Part shown: one piece after another, positions 15,708-24,220 of the stretch
Position numbering within the stretch: the stretch's first letter is position 1
Layout of the letters: each line of letters begins with the position of its first letter
The notes under the pieces: model-generated
Databases searched by the model: none
The model's input: the letters and a program-made list of their open reading frames with translations, nothing else
Told to the model about the DNA's origin: nothing
Assembly (NCBI GenBank): GCA_039820405.1
Contig: JBCBQC010000001.1
Location: forward strand, 248,001 to 312,000
Origin: CALLVY01 sp937899855
Lineage (GTDB): Bacteria > Bacteroidota > Bacteroidia > Chitinophagales > Saprospiraceae
DNA length: 64,000 nucleotides
Direction: 5' to 3'
Program-made: the position numbers and the translations under genes

Positions 15708-17987
15708 CTAGAAGGACAGGCTCATCCCCAAACTCGGCAAAACCGGCAATTGATCAACGCGATCGTACTCGACGCGATCGAAGAAGAAAATGTTGCGCCG
15801 ATCGTAGAGGTTGGTGACACTCGCGATGACTTCCAACTTGGTGTATTTGGTAAAGGTAAAGGTCCGCTTGACCGAGGCGTCCAGGCGGTGGTAAAAGGGC
15901 AGTCGTCCCGCATTGCGTCGTTCGTCGTAGATGATGCCCACATCCTCGGGATTGTCCGTGAGGAATTCGGTATCCAGACCTTCGTTGAAGTTGTTGAAAT
16001 TGTAGAAGCCCTGAGTGAGGGTAAAGGGAAAACCGGATCCCAGGTTCCAACGGGCGCTAAACTCCCATTCGCGATCGTCGCCCAGGGTGTAGGTGGCCAA
16101 AAGATTGACGTTGTGGCGACGGTCGAAGATGGTGGGATAGACTTGTTCGCCATCGTCGCGACGAACGTAGCCCAGCGAGTAGGTACCCCAGAAGTAGAAG
16201 GAGGGACTGTTGTACTTGATGAGAAAATCGATGCCGTAGGCTTCCCCGGTTTCGGTGGCGTAGTCGGGGTCGGTGGGCTCGGTCTTGTTCCGATTGATGT
16301 TGATGAGTTGGGAAAATTCCTTGAGGTAGGGCTCGACGTTGACCGAGAGGCGTTCGCTCACGTCGACCTCCACGCCCGCCACGGCGTGCCAGGAGCGTTG
16401 CAATTTGTTGTCGGCCAGTTCGTCCGTATTGAGTTGGAAGATTTGCTCATCCGGCCCGGCGAGGAAGCCGACGAAGAGGTTGGTGATATCGCGTTCGTTA
16501 ACCGAGCTGATCAGGTTTTGGGTGTACAGTCCCCCCGCAAACTTAAAGCGGATGTTGTCCGAAATGTTGTACTTCAGTCCCATACGGGGTTCCAAAGACA
16601 ACTCGGGCAAGGAGGCGTAGTACATCAGACGCGCGCCGGGCTCGATGATGAGCCGACCGAATTTGTGCTGGTAATTGACGAAGGCAGAAATCTCCGTGTT
16701 GAAGGAAGTCTGCTCGATCGTATTGTCAAAAATATTTTGGAAGCGGAAATCAGTATTGATGGCGTTGACCTGGAAACCGTACTTCACCTCGCTATTGCGC
16801 CCGAAATAGGTAAAATCCAAACTCGCCAAAAAGTCGCTAATCGAGCTCGATCGGGGCCGGTTGTCCGATTCGATCAGATCCACTTGGTAGTTGGAGAAGG
16901 AGAGGTTACCCCCCACGATCATCGCCGAGCTGGCGGGTACCAGGGTAAAGTTGATGCCTCCCCCGGCCGTCGACCAGCCGATATCGGCCACATTGGTAAA
17001 GTTAGCCTGGTCCTCAAAGTTGAAACCAAAGGCATTGAGTTTGGTCCCGTTGCCCGTAACGAGGGAGAATTTGCCGTACAGGTCGGTAAAGTTGTAGGGC
17101 AGCCCCAGAGAATCGGGCAAATTGGAATAGAGTGCGGTCGAAGTTTGATCGATGTAGGCCCGCTTTCCGGTGAGGAGGAAGGAGGCGCTGGTGCCCGTGT
17201 CTTCCTTCAGCTTGATGATGGGCCCTTCGATCAGGGCCTTGGCTAGAAAGGGACTGGCCGAGACCTTACCCGCAAAGCGCTTTTTATTGCCCTCGCGCGT
17301 TTTGATATCGACCACCGCAGAAATCCGACCACCGTGTTCGGAATTGAACCCACCGGTGAGTACCTCTACGCTCCGCACCGCTTCGGTCTCAAATACCGAA
17401 AACAAACCAATCGAGTGAAAGGCATTGTAAATGGTGGTTCCGTCAAGTAATATTTTATTTTGGATGGGCGAGCCTCCGCGGATGTAAATTTGTCCTCCCT
17501 GATCCCCAGTGGAGATAACCCCCGGGATCACGGAGAGGAATTGCGCGATGTCGGGTTCCCCACCGGTAGCGGGCAAGGCCCGAATTTGCTTGGGCGTCAG
17601 GGTAACCGAGGAGATGTTGACCTCATTTTGGGCCTTGGCCTTTTCCGCCGATACATTTACCGTCACCAAGTCAATTCCCCCTTCCGACATCACCAGCCGC
17701 TCGTTGACGATTTTACCCGCTCCTACCGTGATGTCTACCGATACACTATCGTACCCGATGTAGGTGGCTACTAGGCGGTAATCCCCTACCGGAACGTTAC
17801 CAATACTGAAGAAACCGTCGAGATCGGAGGTCGCTCCGATGCTGGTCCCACTCAGCTGAACGGTGGCAAAGGAAATCGGCTCCCCACTGTCCCTATCAAA
17901 AATACTACCTCTAACCGTTCCCGATTGTGCCATTATCATTCCCGTTCCCAAAAATAGGAAGAGGAGAATTCCGACCGTTTGCTTCAT
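15708..17987 (-). CDS. TonB-dependent receptor with carboxypeptidase-like regulatory domain
   Basis: A 759-residue outer-membrane receptor. A signal peptide (MKQTVGILLFLFLGTGMIMAQ) is followed by a CarboxypepD_reg-like domain (about 22-110, GSIFDRDSGEPISFATVQL). Next comes the plug with IPGVISTGDQGGQIYIRGGSPIQNKILLDG (about 170-200), then a barrel to the end in LGMSLSF. It has no SusD partner, so it is not a polysaccharide utilisation pair; metal complexes, small peptides or other ligands are possible. The start is placed at the ATG beginning the signal peptide (17987). A -7 element lies 35-42 bases upstream. Confidence 0.88.
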   Translation of the reverse strand: MKQTVGILLFLFLGTGMIMAQSGTVRGSIFDRDSGEPISFATVQLSGTSIGATSDLDGFFSIGNVPVGDYRLVATYIGYDSVSVDITVGAGKIVNERLVMSEGGIDLVTVNVSAEKAKAQNEVNISSVTLTPKQIRALPATGGEPDIAQFLSVIPGVISTGDQGGQIYIRGGSPIQNKILLDGTTIYNAFHSIGLFSVFETEAVRSVEVLTGGFNSEHGGRISAVVDIKTREGNKKRFAGKVSASPFLAKALIEGPIIKLKEDTGTSASFLLTGKRAYIDQTSTALYSNLPDSLGLPYNFTDLYGKFSLVTGNGTKLNAFGFNFEDQANFTNVADIGWSTAGGGINFTLVPASSAMIVGGNLSFSNYQVDLIESDNRPRSSSISDFLASLDFTYFGRNSEVKYGFQVNAINTDFRFQNIFDNTIEQTSFNTEISAFVNYQHKFGRLIIEPGARLMYYASLPELSLEPRMGLKYNISDNIRFKFAGGLYTQNLISSVNERDITNLFVGFLAGPDEQIFQLNTDELADNKLQRSWHAVAGVEVDVSERLSVNVEPYLKEFSQLININRNKTEPTDPDYATETGEAYGIDFLIKYNSPSFYFWGTYSLGYVRRDDGEQVYPTIFDRRHNVNLLATYTLGDDREWEFSARWNLGSGFPFTLTQGFYNFNNFNEGLDTEFLTDNPEDVGIIYDERRNAGRLPFYHRLDASVKRTFTFTKYTKLEVIASVTNLYDRRNIFFFDRVEYDRVDQLPVLPSLGMSLSF

Positions 17988-18021
17988 TATCGATGTTTTA
18001 TTTTCGTTCGAGCAGAAAGTG

Positions 18022-18029
18022 CAAATATA
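18022..18029 (-). promoter_or_regulatory. -7 element of the TonB receptor gene
   Basis: TATATTTG on the minus strand, a perfect TAnnTTTG, 35 bases before the start codon. No good -33 element was found at the proper distance. Confidence 0.45.
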
Positions 18030-18074
18030 CACTCCTTGCCCACAACTCTACCGCTAATTTTTGTCAATCCTCGA

Positions 18075-19436
18075 CTATTTCGACGAATTGACGTCTGCCG
18101 TAGGTCGTTTTACAATTTTCCAACGGTAAGCAAAGCTCAGGTGAAATTGTAGCCTCCCCGTGGTATTGACCGGGTGCGTCCGATAATTCCCACCGGGATC
18201 TTCTAACAAATTGCGCCACCAATACGTACCCGTCAGGTGCAAGTCCCAGGGGCCCCGGTGATAGCCCAGCCCAAAGGTGGCAAAGGCCGACCGGGCCACG
18301 ATCCAATCGTCGAGCAACTGGTCCAAATCGGGTTCCGTGGGACCATCCAAGCGGCCCCGCTGCTGGCGAATGGCCAGCCCTCCCCCCAAGCGGCTACTCC
18401 ACTGGTAGTGCCAGCGCCAGTCGAAATCGAGGGGAAGCTGGTACTGGTGAACCAGGAAGGTGTTCGAGCGCAAGCCGGAGACGGGAGAACGGTAAAATTC
18501 CTCCAAACTACCCCGTTCGTAGCGCCGCGGACTAAAGCGCAAGCCCAAGCGGGCCCGCCACCGGAGCGTAAACTGGTACGCGAGGTCCAATTCCGCCAGC
18601 CAGGCCCGCCGACCGCGAAACGAAAACTGGTCCGCCAAATCGTAGCGATCACTACCCGCCGACCGCAATGCTTCGGGCTGTAACAAGCCCAAGCCGATTC
18701 CAATACTCCAGGGCGTATAAAGCCGTCCCCGACGCTTGTCTTTTTCCACAATCGGTACCGTCGAAGGCTGGGGAGGCGGAGGTAGGGTGGAAACAAGGGT
18801 GGATAAAAGCTCCAACGAGGCCTTCGACCACTCCACATCAATTGAATCAACAATACTGGTCTTTGAATCCGCCCCTCCCAGGATAGGCTCGGGTTCGGAC
18901 GTTTCTCGACTACCCGCCGCCAGTGGAGGCTGGACTTCGGTGGCAACTGGCGACAGCGGAGATGCCATTCCCAAAGTGGGCGGTACCCCACCTCTGGCGG
19001 ATCCCTCCGGCCCCGTTTCCAGCACTTCCTCCGGGGAGTTCGGAGCGGTAGAGATCGGCACAGCTTGTCTTTCCTCCAGCAGGTATTTGCTCGCCTGAGC
19101 CTCGGTGACCGGCGCTGCTACCCCTTCCGCCCCGACCAGCCCCTCCGAAGGGGACCCGGACGCAGGGGATGCCTGGCCCCACCACCATCCCAGTGCCAGC
19201 ACCAGCAATACCCCCAGGGCTAGCGTAGCCAGGACCGTCCCACTCGTCCAAACCCCTCCCCACTTGGTATTGAGGCCCACCTTTGGTGCTACGGAGTCCG
19301 CCGCTTCCCTGGCCACCTCCAACTGCAGCAATTGCTCCATGGCCTCCCACCGTCGGGGGTCAGACGCAAACTCGTAGTCATTTACCCGCTGCTGGAGCCC
19401 TCGCTCCACTCGATCTGGTGTGTTCTTTTTCATCAT
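18075..19436 (-). CDS. Dual membrane-spanning anti-sigma factor candidate (N-terminal cytoplasmic domain, TM helix, C-terminal outer-membrane barrel)
   Basis: A 453-residue protein. Residues 1-60 are soluble and helical (RVERGLQQRVNDYEF, DPRRWEAMEQLLQLEVAREAA) without a signal peptide. Residues about 63-87 form one membrane helix (TVLATLALGVLLVLALGWWWG). Residues 88-230 are a Pro/Ser/Glu-rich linker. From about 235 to the end, alternating aromatic strands (WSIGIGLGLLQP, RAWLAELDLAYQF, WRARLGLRFSP, RSAFATFGLGYHRG, LQFHLSFAYRWKI) predict an outer-membrane beta-barrel. It overlaps the upstream sigma factor by 4 bases (ATGA). The order matches dual membrane-spanning anti-sigma (Dma) factors described in Bacteroides thetaiotaomicron. 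The sigma-binding role is inferred from position and architecture. Confidence 0.75.
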   Translation of the reverse strand: MMKKNTPDRVERGLQQRVNDYEFASDPRRWEAMEQLLQLEVAREAADSVAPKVGLNTKWGGVWTSGTVLATLALGVLLVLALGWWWGQASPASGSPSEGLVGAEGVAAPVTEAQASKYLLEERQAVPISTAPNSPEEVLETGPEGSARGGVPPTLGMASPLSPVATEVQPPLAAGSRETSEPEPILGGADSKTSIVDSIDVEWSKASLELLSTLVSTLPPPPQPSTVPIVEKDKRRGRLYTPWSIGIGLGLLQPEALRSAGSDRYDLADQFSFRGRRAWLAELDLAYQFTLRWRARLGLRFSPRRYERGSLEEFYRSPVSGLRSNTFLVHQYQLPLDFDWRWHYQWSSRLGGGLAIRQQRGRLDGPTEPDLDQLLDDWIVARSAFATFGLGYHRGPWDLHLTGTYWWRNLLEDPGGNYRTHPVNTTGRLQFHLSFAYRWKIVKRPTADVNSSK

Positions 19437-20056
19437 TGGGTATTTTTCCGGAGGATGATGGCTTCCAATAATTTACGTCCGTTGGCCAGGTGCCACTTGG
19501 AGGTACTGACGCTGATCTGAAGCTGCTCGGCAATTTCGCGGTGTTTGAACCCGTCGAGTACGTACATGCTAAATACGGTCCGGGTAGCCGTCGGTAATTG
19601 TTGGAGGTAGCTAAAAACGACCTCCATCTCTTGTTGGAGGAGTACCTCGTTTTGGACGGGTTGGTCCGCCTCGCTTTCAAAATCCATTTTTTGTTGATAA
19701 CGGCTTTGCGACTTGGCCTGCCGGATGGCCGTCCGCAGTACAATGGTGGCAATCCAGGCGCCCAGACTCCCCCGGTCCTCGTAGGTTTTTAGGCTTTTAA
19801 AGACCTGTAAAAAAGCTTGGTTGAGCACGCCAATGGCCTCGGCGTAGTCCCGGGTGTAACGCATGGCGATCCCCAAGGTTTTGCCGGCGTACCTTTCGTA
19901 GAGGTACTTCTGAGCCAGGCGGTCCTGCTCCAAACAACCCCGGATGAGTTCCACATCCCTGCTGCCGGGATGGTACTTTAGGGCCGGGGAAATCTCCCGA
20001 GCTCGTGGCGCTTGGTGCGGGTGTACTGTCGACCATTTTACCGGTAGAATGTCCAT
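19433..20056 (-). CDS. RNA polymerase ECF-type sigma factor
   Basis: A 207-residue sigma-70 family protein. Region 2 runs about residues 45-110 (DVELIRGCLEQDRLAQKYLYERYAGKTLGIAMRY, then RGSLGAWIATIVLRTAIRQAK). Region 4 runs about 145-200, with the helix-turn-helix in FKHREIAEQLQISVSTSKWHLANGRKLL. Regions 1 and 3 are missing, as in ECF sigma factors. The downstream gene starts inside the stop of this one, so the two are translationally coupled. That is the usual arrangement for a sigma factor and its anti-sigma partner. The N-terminal 30 residues are not conserved-looking and the true start may be a little later. Confidence 0.9.
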   Translation of the reverse strand: MDILPVKWSTVHPHQAPRAREISPALKYHPGSRDVELIRGCLEQDRLAQKYLYERYAGKTLGIAMRYTRDYAEAIGVLNQAFLQVFKSLKTYEDRGSLGAWIATIVLRTAIRQAKSQSRYQQKMDFESEADQPVQNEVLLQQEMEVVFSYLQQLPTATRTVFSMYVLDGFKHREIAEQLQISVSTSKWHLANGRKLLEAIILRKNTQ

Positions 20057-20105
20057 TCAGCAAAACGTTTTGGTTGGTCCGTCCTCGGGGAGCGTAGCCC
20101 CGGGT

Positions 20106-20798
20106 TTATTGCGAGATTCGGTAATTTAATTGCAATTGAAAGCTGGGGATCCGAAAATGGGCTTGTACCGTTTTGACAAACTGTCGGCCAAGCTGTACCG
20201 GACGAAAGTAGGCACTGAGTAAAAAGCCGTAACTGGCCCGGATGGACCAACGGTCGAGACGGCGAAAGCTTTGGAAACCGTATTCCAGCCCCAACTCGGC
20301 GTAGGCCTGGTGGGGATGGTGGGCCCGGACCAGGGCTTCGAAAAAACGGCTTTGGTCGTCGTAAATATCGATCCCGTTGCGGTAGGTGCTGGACTGGTGG
20401 AGGGTGGTCCGCCAGGTCAGGGCTCCAAAAAGCGCAATGTCGTGGCCCAGGGTGTAATTGACACTGAGGGGGATTTCCATTTGCCGTAGCCGGATTTGAC
20501 TTTGTTCGTCAAATTGGAAGCGGGTACGGCGGTAGCGGGCATCCAGCCGCAGCATCCAGCGGGGGTGGAGGCGAAAGCCCAGGTAAAGACCAGGCAAGGG
20601 GCCGGTGTTGACGCGGTAGGCATTCTGGGGGACAAAGGTACTGCCCTCCAGGCGAAAGCCCCGGCCGTTGATTTCCTGATAGTACCAGCCAACCGACAAG
20701 CCGTAATCCAGCTTTTGAGCGCGGAGCGCTTCGCTCGTCGTACCCAGCCAGCCAAGGGTTAGCAGCCCCAGTAGGGCCATTTCTCGAATCGTTTTCAT
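20106..20798 (-). CDS. Outer-membrane beta-barrel protein
   Basis: A 230-residue exported protein with a signal peptide (about 1-27, ending SEALRAQ). It shows alternating amphipathic strands such as LDYGLSVGWYYQEI, GLYLGFRLHPRWMLRLDARYRRTRFQF, MEIPLSVNYTLGHDIALFGALTWR, AYAELGLEYGF and FQLQLNYRISQ, ending in an aromatic-rich strand. This suggests an 8- to 10-strand barrel of the OMP_b-brl type. It lies 49 bases upstream of the sigma factor on the same strand, so it may belong to the same regulatory operon, as a sensor partner or a target. No specific family can be named. Confidence 0.7.
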   Translation of the reverse strand: MKTIREMALLGLLTLGWLGTTSEALRAQKLDYGLSVGWYYQEINGRGFRLEGSTFVPQNAYRVNTGPLPGLYLGFRLHPRWMLRLDARYRRTRFQFDEQSQIRLRQMEIPLSVNYTLGHDIALFGALTWRTTLHQSSTYRNGIDIYDDQSRFFEALVRAHHPHQAYAELGLEYGFQSFRRLDRWSIRASYGFLLSAYFRPVQLGRQFVKTVQAHFRIPSFQLQLNYRISQ

Positions 20799-20831
20799 TG
20801 ATTTCTTTTACATGGTATCACTCGGAAAAAC

Positions 20832-21848
20832 TCAGTCCAACAAACGCTGGATGCGGAACTCCCGGAGCGCGATGCTGGGCTCCGGCGTATCGCTGCCGCC
20901 ATCATCGCTAAACAATGTACGGATCGGAATGCCCAGGTCATCCTGCAATAGGACAAAGGCCTCATCGACAAAAAAGAGCAGTTCGGAGCCTCGCTTGCGA
21001 ATGGTCATTTTGTGCCGCCAGGCTTCGTTGGTCTTCAAGAAAAACCGCTTGAGCGTTCCTCCGTGGCTCCCGTAAGCGGCCAGCTCCAAATTGGATACAC
21101 GACGGCCGGTGGAGGGGTTGACCCAATTGTTGGCCCGCAGCGTAAAGCCATCCGTTTCCGAGCCCAGATTCAGATAATGCCCCCCACCATCTTCACCCGT
21201 GTTCGACAGGACGAATTCCAGCTCAAAGTCATCTTCCACGGCCAGCAGGGTATCCAATCGGATCGGAATGCGACCGCGGAGCGCATCCTGAAACAACAGC
21301 AACAACTCTCGATCGTGGGCATCGACGTAATCGCGGGACGCCAATAGATCGACCGGGAAGGACAAGGTGGGTTCAAACAATTCTCGCTGGTAGTAAGCCC
21401 GTCGACGGCCGGTGTAGTTAAAAAGGGAATTGCCGTAGGTCACCAAGGTTCGGGGCTCCTGCCCCTCGAGAACGGCCGGCTTATCTCCCGGAACGCGACC
21501 CAGCAAGCAACGCCCCAGTTGTCGAAAAACCAGCAACTCCCGTTGGTTGTCAGCCAGATCATTCCACCCCAAAGCGTCCAGTACGATCGTCCGATGCCCC
21601 TGGCTCCAACAATCATCAACTCCCTTGGGTGTCTCGGGATCCCGATCGTACAGAACGATCCGTACGCCCTCGTCCACCAAGTCCAGCGGCTGATCCCCAA
21701 ATTCATGGGATACGCGTTCAAATTCGGCGACGTATTTTTCCAACCGGGGGTCCACCTCCCCCACCACGAATTCGGGTTCGGAAGGACGACAGGCGTACAG
21801 CAATACCATTAGACCAGCATAAAAAACGAGGAAGGAGTAGCTTCGCAT
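20832..21848 (-). CDS. Lipoprotein with degenerate metallopeptidase-like domain and LamG-like C-terminus
   Basis: A 338-residue lipoprotein (signal ending MVLLYAC, Cys about 20). Residues 35-170 resemble Bacteroidota lipoproteins related to HExxH metallopeptidases. The segment RELLVFRQLGRCLLGRVP sits where those proteins have an HELGHC-type zinc site, but here both His are replaced (FRQLGRC), and a later YYQRELFE is kept. Residues about 200-338 look like a concanavalin/LamG-type beta-sandwich (FELEFVLSNTGEDGGGHYLNLG, KMTIRKRGSELLFFVDEAFV, ALREFRIQRLLD). It is therefore predicted to bind rather than cleave. It starts at ATG 21848; a GTG lies two codons earlier. It is same-strand with the genes below, at a 33-base gap. 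Confidence 0.55.
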   Translation of the reverse strand: MRSYSFLVFYAGLMVLLYACRPSEPEFVVGEVDPRLEKYVAEFERVSHEFGDQPLDLVDEGVRIVLYDRDPETPKGVDDCWSQGHRTIVLDALGWNDLADNQRELLVFRQLGRCLLGRVPGDKPAVLEGQEPRTLVTYGNSLFNYTGRRRAYYQRELFEPTLSFPVDLLASRDYVDAHDRELLLLFQDALRGRIPIRLDTLLAVEDDFELEFVLSNTGEDGGGHYLNLGSETDGFTLRANNWVNPSTGRRVSNLELAAYGSHGGTLKRFFLKTNEAWRHKMTIRKRGSELLFFVDEAFVLLQDDLGIPIRTLFSDDGGSDTPEPSIALREFRIQRLLD

Positions 21849-21934
21849 AGGCACATTTTTACGGCTCCACAGGGGGCCTTTACTTCTATAATGCCTTCTG
21901 GGTTTTAAAAAGGTTGGTGAAGGGCGCTCTTTTT

Positions 21935-22549
21935 TTAAAATTCTAAATTTCCCAGGCCTTCGCGGATGATCTGTGGCTCCCCGCCCGTGCAGTCTACTAC
22001 CGTGGAGGGAACGTTGTAGCCCGTCCCCCCATCGATCACGGCATCCACTAATTTTTGAAAATCTTCGTGGATTTCGGTGGGGTCGGTAAAGTACTCGGTG
22101 ATTTCGTCGTCCGATTTGAGGGAGATGGACAGGATGGGGCGGCCCAATTCGGCGATGATGGCCTGGGCGATGGCGTTATCGGGAATGCGGACGCCGATGG
22201 TTTTGCGGCGATTGCGCAACAGCTTGGGCAAGCTGTTGTTGCCCCGGAGAATAAAGGTAAAGGGACCGGGGAGGTTGCGTTTGAGCAATCGAAAGACCGT
22301 ATTATCGATCTGGTGGGTATAGTTGGCCAGTTGTTGGATGTCGCGGCAAATAAAGGTAAGATTGGCGCGTCCCGGTTTGAAGCCCCGTAGGCGGCAGATG
22401 CGGTCTACGGCTTTGGGGTGCTGGATGTCGCAGCCCAGGCCGTAAACCGTATCGGTAGGATAGATGATGACTCCACCTTCCTGGAGTAGCTTCACAACCT
22501 GGGTGATGCGCCGCCCCTGGGGGTGCTCCGGGTGGATGGAGATCAGCAT
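21935..22549 (-). CDS. Threonylcarbamoyl-AMP synthase family protein (Sua5/YciO/YrdC)
   Basis: A 204-residue YrdC-domain protein. The family start GGVIIYPTDTVYGLGCD is at about residues 25-41. KPGRANLTFICRDI follows where the usual motif is KRP..P, and then PGPFTFILRG, GVRIPDN and GYNVPSTVVDCTGG. YrdC proteins make threonylcarbamoyl-AMP for the t6A modification of ANN-decoding tRNAs. This one has the YciO-like R-x-N loop, and YciO proteins have weaker or different activity. A true Sua5/YrdC may be encoded elsewhere. It is followed 19 bases upstream in sequence by an AAA ATPase gene on the same strand, probably the same operon. Confidence 0.82.
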   Translation of the reverse strand: MLISIHPEHPQGRRITQVVKLLQEGGVIIYPTDTVYGLGCDIQHPKAVDRICRLRGFKPGRANLTFICRDIQQLANYTHQIDNTVFRLLKRNLPGPFTFILRGNNSLPKLLRNRRKTIGVRIPDNAIAQAIIAELGRPILSISLKSDDEITEYFTDPTEIHEDFQKLVDAVIDGGTGYNVPSTVVDCTGGEPQIIREGLGNLEF

Positions 22550-22568
22550 AGGTCAGGTATTTGACCCG

Positions 22569-24047
22569 CTAGTTGTCCCCAAAGTCGTCAAACATGTTGT
22601 CGTCGTCAAACATATTGGCGAGCAAGTCGCGGAAGTTAAAAGTGGACTCGACAAAGTCTTTGTTGAGTACCTCAAATTCGGCCAGCCCGTGGAGAACGAG
22701 TTCCATATAGATGTATTCCGAACCCGCCGGCACCTGGGCCTGGTCGACCAATTTACGCAATCCGGCGACCTTATCCAAAGCATCGTGGTAATCGCTTTCG
22801 CTGGCATCGTTGAGCAAGTTGATGACGTTGCCCCCCGAAAACCAGGCCCGCAGGGTCCCGTAGGGATCGCGCTCTTTGCCCTTTTGGAGTTTGTCGGGGT
22901 CGGGAAAATGGTCGAGGAACAGCTTTTTGATCGCCGCACCCAGTAGGGCCAGGGCCACGTTGTAGGGGCCCTCCTGCTCTCCTTCGTACACCAATTCCAC
23001 CTTGCCGGTGATGGCGGGTACGACGCCCCAGAAGTCGGTGATTCGCACCGTGGTTCGCTCCTGGCGATTGAGCAGCATCCGGCGCTCCGCCGTACTCACC
23101 AGGTTTTCGTAACCCGCGATGCTCAAACGCGCCGACACCCCGCTCTTGGCGTCGATGTATTCGCTGTCGCGGGCCTGAAAGGTAATCTGCTCCAGCAATT
23201 CTTTCAACAAATCGGGAATGACCACCCGCTGTTCCTGTTGGTCGGCCAAATGGGCCTCCTGCGCCGTAATCGTCCGGGCGATTTCGATCGTACGGGGATA
23301 GTGGGTCAGGATTTGGCTTTCGATCCGGTCCTTGAGGGGGGTGATGATGCTGCCCCGGTTGGTGTAGTCCTCAGGGTTGGCCGTGAAGACGAATTGAATT
23401 TCGAGGGGCAGACGCAGCTTGAAACCGCGAATCTGCATGTCGCCTTCCTGGAGGATATTGAACAGCGAAACCTGAATCCGGGCCTGCAAATCGGGCAGCT
23501 CGTTGATGACAAAAATACAGCGGTGCGAGCGCGGGATGAGGCCAAAGTGAATCACCCGTTCGTCGGAATAGGGCAATTTGAGGGCCGCCGCTTTGATGGG
23601 GTCGACGTCGCCCACTAGGTCAGCGATGCTGACGTCGGGGGTGGCCAGTTTTTCTACGTAGCGCTCGTCGCGGTGCATCCACTCGATGGGGGTCTCGTCG
23701 CCTTTTTCCGCAATCAGGTCGATGGCGTAGCGGGAGATGGGGGCTAGTGGGTCGTCGTTGAGCTCGCTGCCCGCTACGACGGGGATGTATTCGTCGAGCA
23801 AATTGACCAAGAGCCGGGCAATCCGGGTTTTGGCCTGGCCGCGCAGACCGAGGAGCAGGATGTTGTGTTGGGAGAGGATGGCCCGCTCCATATCGGGGAT
23901 CACGGTATCCTCAAAACCGAGTACACCGGGAAAGACGTTTTCTTTGGATTGTAGTCGAGCGATCAGGTTTTTACGCAGTTCTTCTTTGATCGACTGTGGC
24001 TGGTAGCCGGCTGCTTTCAGTGCCCCAAGCGTTTTATGTAATTCCAT
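22569..24047 (-). CDS. Magnesium chelatase ChlI-like/MoxR-type AAA ATPase
   Basis: A 492-residue AAA+ protein. Walker A is GLRGQAKT near residue 70. The Walker B region is IFVINELPDL near 180, with Asn in place of the usual Asp but the catalytic Glu kept. A ChlI-type segment follows, QVSLFNILQEGDMQIRGF, then VFTANPEDYTNRG and the sensor/arginine region LKDRIESQILTHYPR. The C-terminal 170 residues are helical, ending in an acidic MFDDDNMFDDFGDN tail. Such ATPases usually work with a VWA-domain partner in metal insertion or complex remodelling; no VWA gene is adjacent. I use the ATG at 24047; a TTG lies 17 codons upstream. Confidence 0.8.
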   Translation of the reverse strand: MELHKTLGALKAAGYQPQSIKEELRKNLIARLQSKENVFPGVLGFEDTVIPDMERAILSQHNILLLGLRGQAKTRIARLLVNLLDEYIPVVAGSELNDDPLAPISRYAIDLIAEKGDETPIEWMHRDERYVEKLATPDVSIADLVGDVDPIKAAALKLPYSDERVIHFGLIPRSHRCIFVINELPDLQARIQVSLFNILQEGDMQIRGFKLRLPLEIQFVFTANPEDYTNRGSIITPLKDRIESQILTHYPRTIEIARTITAQEAHLADQQEQRVVIPDLLKELLEQITFQARDSEYIDAKSGVSARLSIAGYENLVSTAERRMLLNRQERTTVRITDFWGVVPAITGKVELVYEGEQEGPYNVALALLGAAIKKLFLDHFPDPDKLQKGKERDPYGTLRAWFSGGNVINLLNDASESDYHDALDKVAGLRKLVDQAQVPAGSEYIYMELVLHGLAEFEVLNKDFVESTFNFRDLLANMFDDDNMFDDFGDN

Positions 24048-24131
24048 TGAGGAGGTGCGGTTTTTTTGCGATTGAGAGATTGTTTCTAAAGTATTCAAAA
24101 CAGGCGAGCGGGCAGATTGTTCTGAGGAGTA

Positions 24132-24162
24132 TTGCCCCGCTCAAAAGGTAGCGCTATTTTTG
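24132..24162 (+). promoter_or_regulatory. Promoter of the 24.2-kb lipoprotein gene
   Basis: TTG (24132-24134), 20 bases, TATTTTTG (24155-24162). Spacing and -7 element both match the Bacteroidota consensus, and the ATG is 58 bases downstream. This is among the best promoters in the window. Confidence 0.65.
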
Positions 24163-24220
24163 CTTATTGCCCAAAACCGCTCTATCTTGAGCCTCAACTA
24201 TTCATATAAATCACAACCTA

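Noticed and set aside
15750..17246. 498-residue plus-strand open frame opposite the TonB receptor
   Set aside because: It is the complement of well-defined barrel strands and has no recognisable motif or start context.
20075..20105. GC-rich hairpin (CGGGG with CCCCG) between sigma factor and barrel gene
   Set aside because: The stem is only about 5 bp and no T tract follows on the minus strand, so I do not call a terminator.
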